Program-made: the position numbers and the translations under genes
Source: an uncultured Pelagibacteraceae bacterium
GTDB lineage: Bacteria > Pseudomonadota > Alphaproteobacteria > Pelagibacterales > Pelagibacteraceae
DNA length: 64,000 nucleotides
Direction: 5' to 3'
NCBI GenBank assembly: GCA_902557385.1
Contig: CACDZF010000001.1
Coordinates: forward strand, 62,001 to 126,000
In this document: one piece after another, positions 10,268-20,304 of the stretch
Layout: each line of letters begins with the position of its first letter
How positions within the stretch are numbered: position 1 is the stretch's first letter
Notes under the pieces: generated by a model
What the model was told of the DNA's origin: nothing
Seen by the model: the letters and a program-made list of their open reading frames with translations, nothing else
Databases searched by the model: none

Positions 10268-13200
10268 TTAATTTAACTCAACATTTAGTGCTAATGATTT
10301 TATTTCTTTAACTAATACGTTAAATGACTCAGGTATTCCTGACTCAAAATTTTCTTCTCCTTTAACAATGGTCTCATAAACTTTAACTCTACCTGCAACG
10401 TCATCAGATTTAACAGTTAGAATTTCTTGTAAACTGTAAGAAGCGCCATAGGCTTCAAGTGCCCAAACTTCCATCTCACCAAATCTTTGTCCTCCAAGTT
10501 GAGCTTTTCCACCTAAAGGTTGTTGTGTTACCAAACTATAAGGACCCGTAGATCTTGCGTGAATTTTATCTTCCACAAGGTGATGAAGTTTTAGCATGTA
10601 TATAATTCCAACAGTTACAGGTCTATCAAATTTCTCTCCGGTTCTGCCATCCCATAAAAAAGTTTGTCCAGAAGCAGGTAGTTTTGCAAGTTTCAACATA
10701 TCTGTTACATCACTCTCTTTAGCTCCATCAAATACAGGAGTTGAAATTGGAATACCGTTTTCTAGATTTTCACATAAATCTTTAAATTCCGTTTTATTTA
10801 ATTTATCAAGGCTTTGTTCAAAGACCTCATTACCATAAACTGATTTAAGAAAACTTGAAATTTTTTCAGTCTTTTCCACTTTTTTTTGATTTTCATCTAT
10901 TAGCTTTTTAATATTTTCACCAAACTCTTTACATGCCCATCCTAAATGAGTTTCTAATATTTGACCAACATTCATTCTGCTGGGAACTCCAAGAGGATTT
11001 AGAACAATATCAACTGGTTTGCCGTTCTCCATATATGGCATATCTTCAATTGGAACAATTTTACTTACAACGCCTTTGTTTCCATGACGTCCTGACATTT
11101 TATCTCCAGGTCTTAATCTTCTTTTTATTGCGACAAAAACTTTAACCATTTTCATTACACTTGGAAGTAAATCATCACCTTGTCTAATTTTTAAAACTTT
11201 ATCCTCAAATCTTTCTTGTATATCAAGGTTTGCTTTATTGAATTGGTCTTTAAGTTGCATTAGAGCTTCAGTTTTTTTATTATCATTTACTGAAATTTTA
11301 AATAACTCGTTAATATTTGTATTTTCAATTTTTTCAGAGGTTATTTTATCACCTGCTTCAAAGTTTTTAATTTTTTTACTTATGGTTGAATTTGATAAAA
11401 TCTGACCAATGCTTTGTTTAATGCTTCTCTCTAAAATTTCTTCCTCAACAATTTTATCTTGTTGTACTAAATCGATTTCAGATCTTTCAATTGTAATAGA
11501 TCTTTCGTCTTTTTCTATTCCATGTCTATTAAAGACTCTTACATCAACAACAATTCCACTGCTGCCACTTGGCATTTTTAAAGAAGTATCTGTCACATCT
11601 ATAGCTTTTTCTCCAAATATTGATCTAAGTAATTTTTCTTCTGGACCAGAAGCTGAGTCTCCCTTAGGTGTAACCTTTCCAACTAATATATCGCCGCCTT
11701 TAACTTCGGCTCCAATATAGACAATGCCCGACTCATCTAAATTTTTTAAAGACTCTTCATTAACATTTGGAATATCTCGCGTGATATCTTCTTCGCCTAA
11801 CTTGGTATCTCTTGCCATTACTTCATACTCCTCTATGTGAACTGAAGTAAAAACATCGTCAGTAACACATCTTTCAGATATCAAAATAGAGTCTTCAAAG
11901 TTATAACCTTGCCATGGCATGAAGGCTACCGTCACATTTTTTCCAAGTCCAAGTTCTCCTAATTTTGTTGAAGGACCATCAGCAATAATATCACCACTTT
12001 TTACTTTATCCCCAACTCTCACCAATGGTTTTTGATTGATACAAGTATTTTGGTTTGATCTTTTAAATTTTTGTAAATTATAAATATCTACTCCAGATTT
12101 AGTAAAATCAGTTTCGCTTGTAGCCTTAATTACTATTCTCTTACCATCAATTTTATCAACTACACCTTCCCTCTTAGCAACAATTGTTACGCCAGAGTCC
12201 AAAGCAACATCGCTTTCTATCCCTGTTCCAACAAGTGGTGACTCTGGTTTTAGAAGTGGAACTGCTTGTCTCATCATATTTGAACCCATTAAAGCTCTGT
12301 TTGCGTCATCATTTTCAAGGAATGGTATTAAAGATGCAGCTACTGAAACAAGTTGCTTAGGAGAAACATCTATATAATCAATATTTTCTGGTTTAGATAA
12401 AATAAAATTTAGATTTTGACGACAAGAAACTAGATCTTCTTTTATTTTACCATTTTTATCAACTTTTGAATTAGCTTGTGCAATTGTGTACTTGGTTTCC
12501 TCCATTGCTGAGAGATATTCTATATTATCTTCAACAACTCCATTTTTCACTCTTTTATATGGACTTTCAATAAAACCATATTTATTTATTTTTGCGTAAG
12601 TAGATAAACTATTTATTAATCCAATATTAGGTCCTTCTGGAGTTTCTATTGGACAAATTCTTCCGTAGTGAGTTGGGTGAACGTCACGAACTTCAAATCC
12701 AGCCCTTTCTCTTGTAAGACCTCCTGGACCTAATGCTGACACTCTTCTTTTGTGTGTAATTTCTGATAATGGATTTGTTTGATCCATAAATTGCGATAGC
12801 TGTGAAGTTGCAAAAAAATCTTTCAAAGAGACTGTTAGAGGTTTTGCATTTATTAGATCTTGTGGCATAGATGACTCAACGTCAAGCGTAGTCATTTTTT
12901 CTTTGATTGCCCTCTCCATTCTGTAAACACCTATACGAGCTTGATTTTCTACAAGTTCACCGACAGATCTAACTCTTCTATTGCCTAAATGATCAATATC
13001 ATCAACCTCATCTTTGCCATCACGTAAATCTAACATTTTCTTAATAATAGAAATAATGTCATCATTTCTTAAAATAGTAATTTTATCTGAGCATTCTAGA
13101 TTTAATCTTGAATTCATTTTTACTCTTCCAACATCAGAAAGGTCATATCTATCAGAGCTAAAAAAAAGATTATTAAAGATCTGTGCTGCTATTTCGATAG

Positions 13201-14350
13201 TTGGCGGTTCCCCTGGTCTTAAAACTTTATAAATCTCAGTTATAGCATCATTTTTAGTATCATTTTTATCATTAAAAACAGTTTGTAATAAATAAGGACC
13301 TTTATTAATTGAATTTGTAGAAGATATCTCTATTGTAAAAATCTTAGCTTCTATTAGTTTTTTTAAAATAGTTTCATTAATTTCTGTACCAATTTTAAGC
13401 ACTTCATCTTCAATTTTAATATCTTTATGAAGAAATTTTCCGTATAAAGATTCACTGCTTACATAAATTTCTTTTAATCCATCATTGAAAAGTTTTTTTG
13501 CACCTAAGAAATTAACTTTATCTCCTAGCTTTATAGTTACTTTGCCAGTTTTTGCGTCTACAACCTCTTCAGAGAAGTTTTTAGTTTTATAATTTTCTGG
13601 ATTAAATTTTGTTTTCCATTTTTTTAATTTTTCATCAAAAATAAAATTTTCCTTCTCATAAAATTCGTTGACTATATCACTTTTTGAAAAACCTAACGCT
13701 AATAACAAAGTGGATGATAAAATTTTCTTTTTTCTATCTATTCTAAAATATAACAAATCTTTAACATCATATTCAAAATCCAACCAAGATCCTCTATTTG
13801 GAATTACTCTGCAATTAAAAAGTAATTTTCCACTAGCATGTGATTTTCCTTTATCATGGTCGAAAAAAACACCAGGACTTCTGTGCATTTGATTAACTAC
13901 AACTCTTTGAACTCCGTTAGTGATAAATGTTCCACTATTTGTCATCATAGGAACTTCACCCATATAAACTTCTTGTTCTTTCGCCGACAAGATATCTTTA
14001 GTATTTGTTTCTTGATTTATATCGTAGACAACTAATCTTAATGTACATTTAAGAGCAGAAGAATAAGTTAGACCACGTTGAATACATTCTTCAGTATCAA
14101 ATTTTGGCTTTTCTAATTTGTAAGAAATATATTCTAAAGTTGCTTTATCGTTTAAATCTTCAATTGGGAAAATGCTTTTAAATACTCTGTCAAAACCTTT
14201 GGTTAGTTGGTTTGCGATATTTGGATCAAAAGATGTTAGTTCTTTGTAAGAGTTTTTTTGGACTTCAATCAGGTTAGGTATTGATAAACCTTCTTTAAGT
14301 TTTCCGAAATTCTTTCTTATATTTTTCTTTTCAGTAAAAGATAATTGCAT
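10268..14350 (-). CDS. rpoB: RNA polymerase beta subunit
   Basis: 1360 residues, slightly longer than E. coli (1342). The rifampicin-binding region is recognisable by [15 protein letters not shown] and [13 protein letters not shown]. The segment with [13 protein letters not shown] near the C-terminal third is the conserved catalytic-site lining. It is transcribed with rplL upstream (54-base gap containing a hairpin) and rpoC downstream (2-base gap). Confidence 0.99.
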   Translation of the reverse strand: MQLSFTEKKNIRKNFGKLKEGLSIPNLIEVQKNSYKELTSFDPNIANQLTKGFDRVFKSIFPIEDLNDKATLEYISYKLEKPKFDTEECIQRGLTYSSALKCTLRLVVYDINQETNTKDILSAKEQEVYMGEVPMMTNSGTFITNGVQRVVVNQMHRSPGVFFDHDKGKSHASGKLLFNCRVIPNRGSWLDFEYDVKDLLYFRIDRKKKILSSTLLLALGFSKSDIVNEFYEKENFIFDEKLKKWKTKFNPENYKTKNFSEEVVDAKTGKVTIKLGDKVNFLGAKKLFNDGLKEIYVSSESLYGKFLHKDIKIEDEVLKIGTEINETILKKLIEAKIFTIEISSTNSINKGPYLLQTVFNDKNDTKNDAITEIYKVLRPGEPPTIEIAAQIFNNLFFSSDRYDLSDVGRVKMNSRLNLECSDKITILRNDDIISIIKKMLDLRDGKDEVDDIDHLGNRRVRSVGELVENQARIGVYRMERAIKEKMTTLDVESSMPQDLINAKPLTVSLKDFFATSQLSQFMDQTNPLSEITHKRRVSALGPGGLTRERAGFEVRDVHPTHYGRICPIETPEGPNIGLINSLSTYAKINKYGFIESPYKRVKNGVVEDNIEYLSAMEETKYTIAQANSKVDKNGKIKEDLVSCRQNLNFILSKPENIDYIDVSPKQLVSVAASLIPFLENDDANRALMGSNMMRQAVPLLKPESPLVGTGIESDVALDSGVTIVAKREGVVDKIDGKRIVIKATSETDFTKSGVDIYNLQKFKRSNQNTCINQKPLVRVGDKVKSGDIIADGPSTKLGELGLGKNVTVAFMPWQGYNFEDSILISERCVTDDVFTSVHIEEYEVMARDTKLGEEDITRDIPNVNEESLKNLDESGIVYIGAEVKGGDILVGKVTPKGDSASGPEEKLLRSIFGEKAIDVTDTSLKMPSGSSGIVVDVRVFNRHGIEKDERSITIERSEIDLVQQDKIVEEEILERSIKQSIGQILSNSTISKKIKNFEAGDKITSEKIENTNINELFKISVNDNKKTEALMQLKDQFNKANLDIQERFEDKVLKIRQGDDLLPSVMKMVKVFVAIKRRLRPGDKMSGRHGNKGVVSKIVPIEDMPYMENGKPVDIVLNPLGVPSRMNVGQILETHLGWACKEFGENIKKLIDENQKKVEKTEKISSFLKSVYGNEVFEQSLDKLNKTEFKDLCENLENGIPISTPVFDGAKESDVTDMLKLAKLPASGQTFLWDGRTGEKFDRPVTVGIIYMLKLHHLVEDKIHARSTGPYSLVTQQPLGGKAQLGGQRFGEMEVWALEAYGASYSLQEILTVKSDDVAGRVKVYETIVKGEENFESGIPESFNVLVKEIKSLALNVELN

Positions 14351-14360
14351 CTATAGTATC

Positions 14361-14386
14361 TTGCTAGTTAAAAAAATAACCAGCAA
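14361..14386 (-). promoter_or_regulatory. Hairpin in the rplL-rpoB gap (possible attenuator or processing site)
   Basis: The arms 14361-14370 and 14377-14386 pair over 10 positions with one G-U pair and a six-base U-rich loop in the transcript. No U-run follows the stem, so it does not look like a full terminator. In E. coli the same gap holds an attenuator and an RNase III site that set the ratio of L12 to RNA polymerase; a similar role is inferred here from position only. Confidence 0.5.
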
Positions 14387-14404
14387 TTAATTCTTTCTTT
14401 ATAT

Positions 14405-14773
14405 TTACTTAAGTTCTACTTTTGCGCCTGCTGCTTCTAATTTAGCTTTTATTTCTTCAGCTTCTTTTTTATTAACACCAGACTTAACCTCTTTAGGAGC
14501 GCCTTCAACTAAATCTTTAGCTTCTTTTAATCCCAATGAAGTTACTGCTCTAACTTCTTTTATTACGTTAATTTTTTTATCACCTGCCGCTGTGAGCATA
14601 ATTGTAAACTCACTTTTTTCCTCTGCGGGTGCTGCGCCTCCAGCTGCGGGTGCTGCCGCAACTGCCGCTGCTGCTGTAACGCCCCATTTTTCCTCAAGTT
14701 GTTTTGAAAGTTCAGCTGCCTCAACAACAGTTAAACTTGATAAATCGTCGATAATTTTATTTAGGTCTGCCAT
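14405..14773 (-). CDS. rplL: 50S ribosomal protein L7/L12
   Basis: 122 residues. The N-terminal dimerisation helices are followed by an Ala/Pro-rich hinge (about residues 34-50) and the C-terminal factor-binding domain with [21 protein letters not shown] and [27 protein letters not shown]12 multimers on L10 form the ribosome stalk that recruits GTPase factors. It lies 23 bases after rplJ. Confidence 0.98.
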   Translation of the reverse strand: MADLNKIIDDLSSLTVVEAAELSKQLEEKWGVTAAAAVAAAPAAGGAAPAEEKSEFTIMLTAAGDKKINVIKEVRAVTSLGLKEAKDLVEGAPKEVKSGVNKKEAEEIKAKLEAAGAKVELK

Positions 14774-14796
14774 ATTATTTAATGTATTTGTAGGGT

Positions 14797-15306
14797 TTAT
14801 TTTTTACTTTTTTCGAGCGCTAAAATAGCGATTTTTGAAGCTGGTGCAAGTAAAATACTTGCGATTTTTTGTGCAGGAGAACGTAAAATTCCCACAATTT
14901 TGGCTCTTGCCTCATCCAAAGTAGGTAAAGTAGCGACATTTGCAACTCCGGCGACATCTAGAATCTCTTCGCCCATGATTCCACCTAGAATTTTAAGACT
15001 TTTATTTTCTTTTGAAAATTTAGTTAAAATTTTTGCTGAAGTTATAGCATCTTTTGATAAAGCAACTGCTGTTGGTCCCGTAAATAAATTAGTTAGATCT
15101 TTACATTTAGTTTCTTTCAAAGCTAATTTTGTTATTCTATTTTTTGTAATTTGAAATTTGATACCGTGTTCTTTCATTTGTTTTCTTAAATCATCTAATT
15201 GTTTAACAGTTAGACCTTGATAATGTGTAACCAAAACTGCTTCGCTATTTTGAAACTGTGCAGTCATTTCTTTAATATAATTTTGTTTTTGTCCTTTGTT
15301 CATCAT
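14797..15306 (-). CDS. rplJ: 50S ribosomal protein L10
   Basis: 169 residues, normal for L10. The N-terminal domain has [20 protein letters not shown] and [10 protein letters not shown], both typical of the family. The C-terminal helix carries the L12 dimers. The start is only 2 bases after rplA, so the structured L10 leader that many bacteria keep upstream of rplJ for autoregulation has no room here as a separate untranslated leader. Confidence 0.96.
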   Translation of the reverse strand: MMNKGQKQNYIKEMTAQFQNSEAVLVTHYQGLTVKQLDDLRKQMKEHGIKFQITKNRITKLALKETKCKDLTNLFTGPTAVALSKDAITSAKILTKFSKENKSLKILGGIMGEEILDVAGVANVATLPTLDEARAKIVGILRSPAQKIASILLAPASKIAILALEKSKK

Positions 15307-15308
15307 AA

Positions 15309-15998
15309 TTAAATACTTTTTGGTAATTTAAGTTTGTAGGAAACTCCCATTGAGGAAGTTATAAAAATATTTTTAATCAAATCACCTTTTACAGTATTAT
15401 TCGATTTTTCTTTTTCTAAAGTATCTAGAACTGCGTTATAATTTTTCATAAGTTTATCATCCGAAAAAGATTTTTTTCCGATACTTAGGCCAATATTTCC
15501 ATCTTTATCATTTTTAATTTCAACTTGACCTGATTTTGCATCCGTGACTGCTTTTTTAATATTATCTGTAACAGATCCAAGCTTAGGATTTGGCATTAAA
15601 CCTTTGGGTCCTAAAATTTTACCTAACTTTGATAGCTTTATCATCATTGATGTAGTGGATATAAGTTTATCAAAATTTAAATCTCCATTTTTTATTTTTT
15701 CTATAAAATCGTCACCACCAATAATATCCGCCCCCGCTTCCTTAGCATCTTTAGATTTTCCTTCCTCGCAAACTACAGCAACTTTAATTTTCTTACCACT
15801 TCCAGCAGGTAAGTTAACAACTGTTCTTAAATTAATTTCAGATTTTTTTTGTTTGTGGTTTATTTGTAAATTTAAATCAATAGATTCATCAAATTTAGTA
15901 GTGCAGTTTTTTTTAACCTCTGTCACAACGTTTTCAAAAATATTAGCTTTTAATGTTGATGTGTTTTCAGGAAGTTTTTTGAATCTTTTTGATGACAT
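15309..15998 (-). CDS. rplA: 50S ribosomal protein L1
   Basis: 229 residues, normal for L1, the mobile protein next to the E-site. The conserved KLGKILGPKGLMPNPKLGSVT segment (from about residue 126) identifies it. It begins at the last base of the rplK stop codon (15998 shared) and ends 2 bases before rplJ. L1 commonly represses rplK-rplA translation; no test of this is possible from sequence alone. Confidence 0.97.
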   Translation of the reverse strand: MSSKRFKKLPENTSTLKANIFENVVTEVKKNCTTKFDESIDLNLQINHKQKKSEINLRTVVNLPAGSGKKIKVAVVCEEGKSKDAKEAGADIIGGDDFIEKIKNGDLNFDKLISTTSMMIKLSKLGKILGPKGLMPNPKLGSVTDNIKKAVTDAKSGQVEIKNDKDGNIGLSIGKKSFSDDKLMKNYNAVLDTLEKEKSNNTVKGDLIKNIFITSSMGVSYKLKLPKSI

Positions 15999-16426
15999 TA
16001 CTCTTTTACCTCTATACCCATAGATCGTGCAGAGCCTGCAATAATTTTAACAGCTTCATCTAAATCATGTGCATTTAAATCAGCCATTTTCTTTTTTGCT
16101 ATTTCTTCAGCTTGTTTCTTTGTTATTGACGCAACAATTTGTCTTCCGGGCTCTTGTGATCCACCTTTTAACTTTGCTGCCTCTTTAATAAAGTGAGAAG
16201 CGGGTGGTGATTTAATAATAAAATCAAATTTCTTATCTTTATATACCGTGATAATAACTGGTACTGGTTTTCCCATAAAGTTTTTAGTTTTTTCGTTAAA
16301 AGCTTTACAAAACTCCATAATGTTTATTCCTCTTTGTCCTAACGCAGGACCAACTGGAGGCGCGGGATTAGCTTGGCCACCCTTAATTTGTAATTTCACA
16401 TAACCTGTTATTTCTTTTTTTGCCAT
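15998..16426 (-). CDS. rplK: 50S ribosomal protein L11
   Basis: 142 residues. The N-terminal [20 protein letters not shown] block (about residues 16-35) is the thiostrepton-site proline region of L11. The C-terminal rRNA-binding domain ends [14 protein letters not shown]11 forms the GTPase-associated centre with 23S rRNA. It shares one base with the nusG stop codon and one with rplA. Confidence 0.98.
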   Translation of the reverse strand: MAKKEITGYVKLQIKGGQANPAPPVGPALGQRGINIMEFCKAFNEKTKNFMGKPVPVIITVYKDKKFDFIIKSPPASHFIKEAAKLKGGSQEPGRQIVASITKKQAEEIAKKKMADLNAHDLDEAVKIIAGSARSMGIEVKE

Positions 16427-16956
16427 TAACTTACCTTTTCAACTTGATTATATTCCAAATCTACCGGAGTTGGTCTACCAAATATAGAAACAGAAACTTT
16501 TAGTCTAGATTTTTCTTCATCTACTCCTTCAACCATTCCACTAAACGATGCAAAAGGTCCATCTATAACCTGAACTTTTTCCCCGATATTATATTCTATA
16601 CCAGATTTTGGCTGAGCAACACCATCTTTAATCTGTCCCAATATTTTCTCTATTTCTTTGTCTGACACAGGAACTGGTATTCCTTTCGAACCTAAAAAAC
16701 CGCTAACTCTTTTAATATTTTTTATCATATGATAAATATTATTATCCATTTCACTTTTAATCAAAACGTAACCAGGAAAATATTTTTTTTTCCTCTGTAT
16801 TCTTTTTCCTCTTTTAACTTCAGTAACATCGTGGGTTGGAACAATTATTTCTTCAATTTTATCGGCAATTTTTGCTTTATCAGCTTCTTCCTTAATTAAA
16901 CTAGCAACTTTGTTTTCAAAACTTGAATGAGATTGAACTATATACCAATTTTTCAT
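16426..16956 (-). CDS. nusG: Transcription termination/antitermination factor NusG
   Basis: 176 residues. It begins [18 protein letters not shown], the RNAP-binding NGN domain, and the C-terminal KOW domain carries [22 protein letters not shown]. NusG couples RNA polymerase to Rho or to S10/ribosomes. It overlaps the secE stop by one base. Gene order secE-nusG-rplK-rplA is conserved across bacteria. Confidence 0.97.
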   Translation of the reverse strand: MKNWYIVQSHSSFENKVASLIKEEADKAKIADKIEEIIVPTHDVTEVKRGKRIQRKKKYFPGYVLIKSEMDNNIYHMIKNIKRVSGFLGSKGIPVPVSDKEIEKILGQIKDGVAQPKSGIEYNIGEKVQVIDGPFASFSGMVEGVDEEKSRLKVSVSIFGRPTPVDLEYNQVEKVS

Positions 16957-17147
16957 TAAAAACTTACCTTAAGTAATAAATCTAAAAAAAATTTTAAAAC
17001 TTGATCTAATAATAAAAAAAACAATGACGCTATAATTGCCATCACAACTACCATCAAAGTTCCTTGTAAAGTTTCCTTTCCAGTGGGCCATGTAATTTTA
17101 AAAGCTTCTTGTTTTACTTCTTGAATAAATTTTAAAGGGTTTTTCAT
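16956..17147 (-). CDS. secE: Preprotein translocase subunit SecE
   Basis: 63 residues, the short single-membrane-span form common outside gamma-proteobacteria. The cytoplasmic amphipathic helix KFIQEVKQEAFKITWPTGKE precedes one transmembrane segment (about residues 31-58). SecE clamps SecY in the translocon. It starts 17 bases after the 3' end of tRNA-Trp and is probably processed from the same transcript. Confidence 0.95.
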   Translation of the reverse strand: MKNPLKFIQEVKQEAFKITWPTGKETLQGTLMVVVMAIIASLFFLLLDQVLKFFLDLLLKVSF

Positions 17148-17164
17148 ATTTTTTTTTTAATTAT

Positions 17165-17240
17165 TGGCAGGAGCGGAGGGACTCGAACCCTCAGCCTCCG
17201 GTTTTGGAGACCGGCGCTCTACCAATTGAGCTACACTCCT
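17165..17240 (-). tRNA. tRNA-Trp (anticodon CCA)
   Basis: A 76-base cloverleaf on the minus strand, AGGAGTG acceptor strand pairing with CGCTCCT, anticodon loop CTCCAAA and encoded CCA end. It lies 7 bases after the tuf stop codon and 17 bases before secE. tRNA-Trp upstream of secE is a common arrangement. Confidence 0.97.
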
Positions 17241-17248
17241 ATAGAAGT

Positions 17249-18439
17249 TTACTCTATTATTTTAGTTACTACGCCAGCTCCTACCGTTCTACCACCTTCA
17301 CGAATTGCAAAGTTTAATTTTTCACTCATAGCAATTGGTGTGATTAATTTTACAGTAAATTTAGCATCGTCACCAGGCATTACCATTTCTGTTCCTGATG
17401 GCAATTCAACTTCTCCAGTAACGTCGGTTGTTCTAAAATAAAACTGAGGTCTATATTTAGTAAAGAAAGGAGTGTGTCTTCCACCCTCTTCTTTTTTTAA
17501 AACATAAGCCTGAGCTTCAAACTTGGTATGCGGAGTAACTGATCCAGGTTTACAAAGAACTTGACCTCTTTCAACATCTGTTCTTTCAACACCTCTTAAC
17601 AGTGCACCAATATTATCTCCGGCTTCACCACTGTCCAAAAGTTTTCTAAACATTTCTACACCAGTGCAGACAGATTTTTTTGTGTCTCTAATACCAACAA
17701 TTTCTATTTCTTCACCAGTTTTTATTACACCTGACTCTACTCTTCCTGTTACAACAGTACCTCTTCCAGAAATTGAGAATACGTCTTCAACAGGCATCAA
17801 AAATGGTTTGTCCTTTGGTCTATCAGGTTGTGGTATATGTTCATCAACAGCTTTCATTAATTCCATAATTGCATTTTTTCCGATAGCTTCATCTTTACCT
17901 TCAACAGCTGATAAAGCTGAACCTTTAACAATCGGAGTTTTGTCTCCAGGAAATTTATATGAAGTTAAAAGTTCTCTAATTTCCTCTTCAACCAAGTCAA
18001 TTAATTCTTTATCTTTTACTTGATCAACTTTATTTAAAAAAACAACTATTGCAGGAACACCAACTTGTCTTGCAAGTAGAATATGTTCTCTTGTTTGTGG
18101 CATCGGACCATCTGCTGCATTAACTACAAGGATTGCTCCATCCATTTGTGCTGCTCCTGTAATCATGTTTTTTACATAGTCAGCATGTCCTGGGCAGTCA
18201 ACGTGAGCATAGTGTCTTTTTTCAGTTTCATACTCAACGTGCGCAGTTGAAATTGTTATTCCTCTTTCTTTTTCTTCAGGAGCTTTATCAATTTGATCAT
18301 AAGCAACAAACTTAGCACCTCCCGCCTCAGCTAAAACTTTTGTAATAGCTGCTGTTAAAGTTGTTTTACCATGATCCACGTGTCCGATTGTACCTATATT
18401 ACAATGCGGTTTATTTCTTACAAATTTTTCTTTCGACAT
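17249..18439 (-). CDS. tuf: Translation elongation factor Tu
   Basis: 396 residues. G1 motif GHVDHGKT at residues 19-26, G3 DCPGHADY near 81, G4 NKVD near 136, followed by beta-barrel domains II and III ending VTKIIE. EF-Tu brings aminoacyl-tRNA to the ribosome. It is flanked by tRNA-Gly upstream and tRNA-Trp downstream. No tuf follows fusA, so this is the only tuf visible in the window. Confidence 0.99.
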   Translation of the reverse strand: MSKEKFVRNKPHCNIGTIGHVDHGKTTLTAAITKVLAEAGGAKFVAYDQIDKAPEEKERGITISTAHVEYETEKRHYAHVDCPGHADYVKNMITGAAQMDGAILVVNAADGPMPQTREHILLARQVGVPAIVVFLNKVDQVKDKELIDLVEEEIRELLTSYKFPGDKTPIVKGSALSAVEGKDEAIGKNAIMELMKAVDEHIPQPDRPKDKPFLMPVEDVFSISGRGTVVTGRVESGVIKTGEEIEIVGIRDTKKSVCTGVEMFRKLLDSGEAGDNIGALLRGVERTDVERGQVLCKPGSVTPHTKFEAQAYVLKKEEGGRHTPFFTKYRPQFYFRTTDVTGEVELPSGTEMVMPGDDAKFTVKLITPIAMSEKLNFAIREGGRTVGAGVVTKIIE

Positions 18440-18481
18440 TACTTTTTAACCTCAATTATATTTAACATTTATTTTAACCTC

Positions 18482-18555
18482 TGGAGCGGGTAAAGGGAAT
18501 CGAACCCTTACATCCAGCTTGGAAGGCTAGCGTTCTACCATTGAACTACACCCGC
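18482..18555 (-). tRNA. tRNA-Gly (anticodon TCC)
   Basis: A 74-base cloverleaf on the minus strand with acceptor GCGGGTG, anticodon loop CTTCCAA and encoded CCA. It lies between tRNA-Tyr and tuf, as in the classical tRNA-tuf operon. Confidence 0.96.
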
Positions 18556-18600
18556 GACACCCAAGAGTTTCACTCCATCGTTATAAAAAATTTTACTGAA

Positions 18601-18686
18601 TGGTGGAGGGGGAAAGATTCGAACTTTCGAAGACCGAAGTCAACGGGTTTACAGCCCGCCCCATTTGACCGCTCTGGAACCCCTCC
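18601..18686 (-). tRNA. tRNA-Tyr (anticodon GTA)
   Basis: An 86-base class II tRNA on the minus strand with a long variable arm, acceptor GGAGGGG, anticodon loop CTGTAAA and encoded CCA. It is the first gene of the tRNA-Tyr, tRNA-Gly, tuf, tRNA-Trp series. Confidence 0.97.
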
Positions 18687-18736
18687 TTAATTGGGGAAGC
18701 GTCCCCTAGTTCAATAAAGCTTCAAACAACAAGCGT

Positions 18737-18764
18737 TTTATATATTTTTATTATGCAATTGCAA
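18737..18764 (-). promoter_or_regulatory. Probable promoter of the tRNA-Tyr/tRNA-Gly/tuf operon
   Basis: On the minus strand TTGCAA (18764-18759) and TATAAA (18742-18737) are separated by 16 bases, followed by a GC-richer ACGCTTG discriminator as in stable-RNA promoters. The predicted start is about 45 bases upstream of tRNA-Tyr. The rest of the 131-base gap to rlmB holds nothing else I recognise. Confidence 0.45.
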
Positions 18765-18817
18765 TACGAGATTTACTGGGAAAACATGAGAAAATACGTA
18801 TAAAACTCCTATAATTC

Positions 18818-19564
18818 ATGAATAAAATGCCATTTTTTATTGTTGGTCAACATGCAGTGATTGAAGCACTTAGAAACCCTGAAAGAAAGGTATTAAGAGT
18901 ATTTTTAACTGAAGAAAGCAAAAAAAACATACATAGAAAAAATCAAAAAACAAATATTCTTAAAAATGTTAAAGTTTATTTTAAAACTAAAAAGGAATTG
19001 GACAAATACACTACAAAAGATCAAATATCACATCAAGGATATGTTGCTGAAATTGAAGAATTAGATCAACCGTTGTTAAAAGATTTTGTAAGAAATAAAA
19101 ATAATTTAACTTTAGTATGTCTTGATGAAGTTACAGATCCGAGAAATATTGGCTCACTTATAAGGAATGCTGCATCTTTTAAAATTGATGGTTTGATTGT
19201 AAAAGATAGGCACTTTCCAAAAAAAAGTAAACTTATGTATAAAGCAGCTAGCGGATGCATTGAACACATTAACATATTTCAAGTATCAAATATAAATTCT
19301 ACTTTGAAGAACCTAAAAGATAAAAATTTTTGGATTTATGGTTTTGACTCTAGTGCAAATAAAAACTTTACTGAAATTGAATGGAAGGGAAACAATATAC
19401 TTTTATTTGGATCTGAGGGTTTTGGAATGAGGCAACATACAGCTAAATATGCGGATTTTTTTGTTAGAATAAAGATCAATAAAAATGTTGAAAGTTTAAA
19501 TATTTCAAATAGTGCTGCAATTGTGTTTCATCATTTAAGCAATTCAAAAAAAAATCTTGATTAG
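18818..19564 (+). CDS. rlmB: 23S rRNA (guanosine-2'-O)-methyltransferase, SpoU/TrmH family
   Basis: 248 residues. The N-terminal substrate-binding domain starts FFIVGQHAVIEALRNPERKV. The C-terminal SPOUT knot has the three family motifs: LDEVTDPRNIGSLIRNAASF, LLFGSEGFGMR and LNISNSAAIVFHH. The family transfers a methyl from S-adenosylmethionine to the 2'-OH of a 23S rRNA guanosine (G2251 in E. coli). Assignment to RlmB rather than another TrmH-type enzyme rests on the N-terminal GQHAV motif. It is divergent from the tuf operon. Confidence 0.88.
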   Translation: MNKMPFFIVGQHAVIEALRNPERKVLRVFLTEESKKNIHRKNQKTNILKNVKVYFKTKKELDKYTTKDQISHQGYVAEIEELDQPLLKDFVRNKNNLTLVCLDEVTDPRNIGSLIRNAASFKIDGLIVKDRHFPKKSKLMYKAASGCIEHINIFQVSNINSTLKNLKDKNFWIYGFDSSANKNFTEIEWKGNNILLFGSEGFGMRQHTAKYADFFVRIKINKNVESLNISNSAAIVFHHLSNSKKNLD

Positions 19565-19593
19565 TATAAAAATAATTTATACAAGGCTTATAT

Positions 19594-19669
19594 GCCCTTG
19601 TAGCTCAGTTGGTAGAGCAATTGATTTGTAATCAATAGGTCCGCGGTTCGAATCCGTGCGGGGGCACCA
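19594..19669 (+). tRNA. tRNA-Thr (anticodon TGT), integration target
   Basis: A 76-base cloverleaf: acceptor GCCCTTG pairs with CGGGGGC using G-U pairs, the anticodon loop is TTTGTAA, and CCA is encoded. The 3' 47 bases, from the anticodon stem to CCA, recur exactly at 21286-21332, so this tRNA borders a small inserted island. Confidence 0.97.
19623..19669 (+). repeat. att-type direct repeat, copy inside intact tRNA-Thr
   Basis: 47 bases from the anticodon stem of tRNA-Thr to its CCA end, identical to 21286-21332. An identity block running from the anticodon region to the 3' end is the classical layout of tyrosine-recombinase sites in tRNA genes. Confidence 0.93.
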
Positions 19670-19732
19670 TCACTCAATAAAATCAACGTTAATTTTTTTT
19701 CAGTATTTAAGTTTTAATCAAATTTCTTTAGA

Positions 19733-19765
19733 GAGTGTGTATAGAGTGTGTATAGATTGTGTATC
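19733..19765 (+). repeat. Three tandem 11-base repeats near the island edge
   Basis: GAGTGTGTATA occurs at 19733-19743 and 19744-19754, then GATTGTGTATC at 19755-19765. The 11-base period is close to one helix turn, as in recombinase arm sites or repressor sites. They start 64 bases inside the tRNA-Thr edge. The remainder of 19670-19790 shows no gene. Confidence 0.85.
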
Positions 19766-19790
19766 AATCAAGAAGTCTTATAAATAAAAT

Positions 19791-20276
19791 TTATTTCCAC
19801 CAAGATTTAATACTATGGCTAAATTCTATAATTTTAATTTCTTCATCTTTTAAATATTTGGACATCCATTTTTTTCCCATATACCAAATCATTTGTTTTT
19901 TGGGTTTATGTAGGTCATTAAATTTATCTAAAGATAAAATAAAAATTTTTGATGAATTTTTATCATCAATAACAATTGCTAAATATGGTTTAAGTCCAAA
20001 AGCTTTGCAGGCGTTATTAATTTTTTTTGTAGTTCCTAATGTCGGTCCAATAACCATATGATCATTTTCAGTTCCTTCAGATCTAGATCTTGCTTTAACA
20101 GATATACCCATCCTTTCTGATGTATGAGGATTGTTTGCTATTAAATCTATGCCAACGTGATCAACATAGGCACATTCAAAACCATATTTTGAAAGCCAAT
20201 ACAAAACAAAGTGTTCTGCAAAATTTCCAGTTATCTTTGAGTGTCTACTACTTTTTGAAATTAAAATATTATCCAT
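19791..20276 (-). CDS. PD-(D/E)XK nuclease-like protein of the tRNA-Thr island
   Basis: 161 residues, no signal peptide. The N-terminal half fits a PD-(D/E)XK core: Glu21 in GNFAEHF, Asp44 in GIDLIA, and Lys61 in SVKARS. The usual Glu/Gln before V-K is a serine here, so catalysis is uncertain. The C-terminal half (about 95-161) has no motif I know. It lies 24 bases after the HNH gene on the same strand, so the two probably act together. The ATG at 20276 follows a short relic of a lipoprotein leader. Function in restriction or recombination is inferred from fold and neighbour only. Confidence 0.6.
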   Translation of the reverse strand: MDNILISKSSRHSKITGNFAEHFVLYWLSKYGFECAYVDHVGIDLIANNPHTSERMGISVKARSRSEGTENDHMVIGPTLGTTKKINNACKAFGLKPYLAIVIDDKNSSKIFILSLDKFNDLHKPKKQMIWYMGKKWMSKYLKDEEIKIIEFSHSIKSWWK

Positions 20277-20277
20277 T

Positions 20278-20304
20278 AACCACGATTCCTAAAAGTTTTT
20301 TCAT
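20278..20304 (-). pseudogene. Relic of a lipoprotein leader (27 bases)
   Basis: The minus strand reads ATG then codons for KKLLGIVV, matching 26 of 27 bases of the leader of the serine protease in the other island (23722-23748). Here the frame stops after 11 codons (MKKLLGIVVNG). Its ATG overlaps the TGA of the HNH gene (ATGA) and its end runs into the start of the PD-(D/E)XK-like gene. It may serve as a coupling leader peptide or be a recombination scar. Confidence 0.6.

Noticed and set aside
6096-14350. Inteins or frameshifts in rpoB or rpoC
   Set aside because: Both frames are continuous, of normal length, and motifs run in the expected order.
19564-19582. Terminator after rlmB
   Set aside because: The 7-base dyad is purely AT-rich apart from its ends and lacks a U-run; too weak to call.
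19733-19765. Possible CRISPR array
   Set aside because: The units are 11 bases and directly adjacent, with no spacers and no cas genes nearby.
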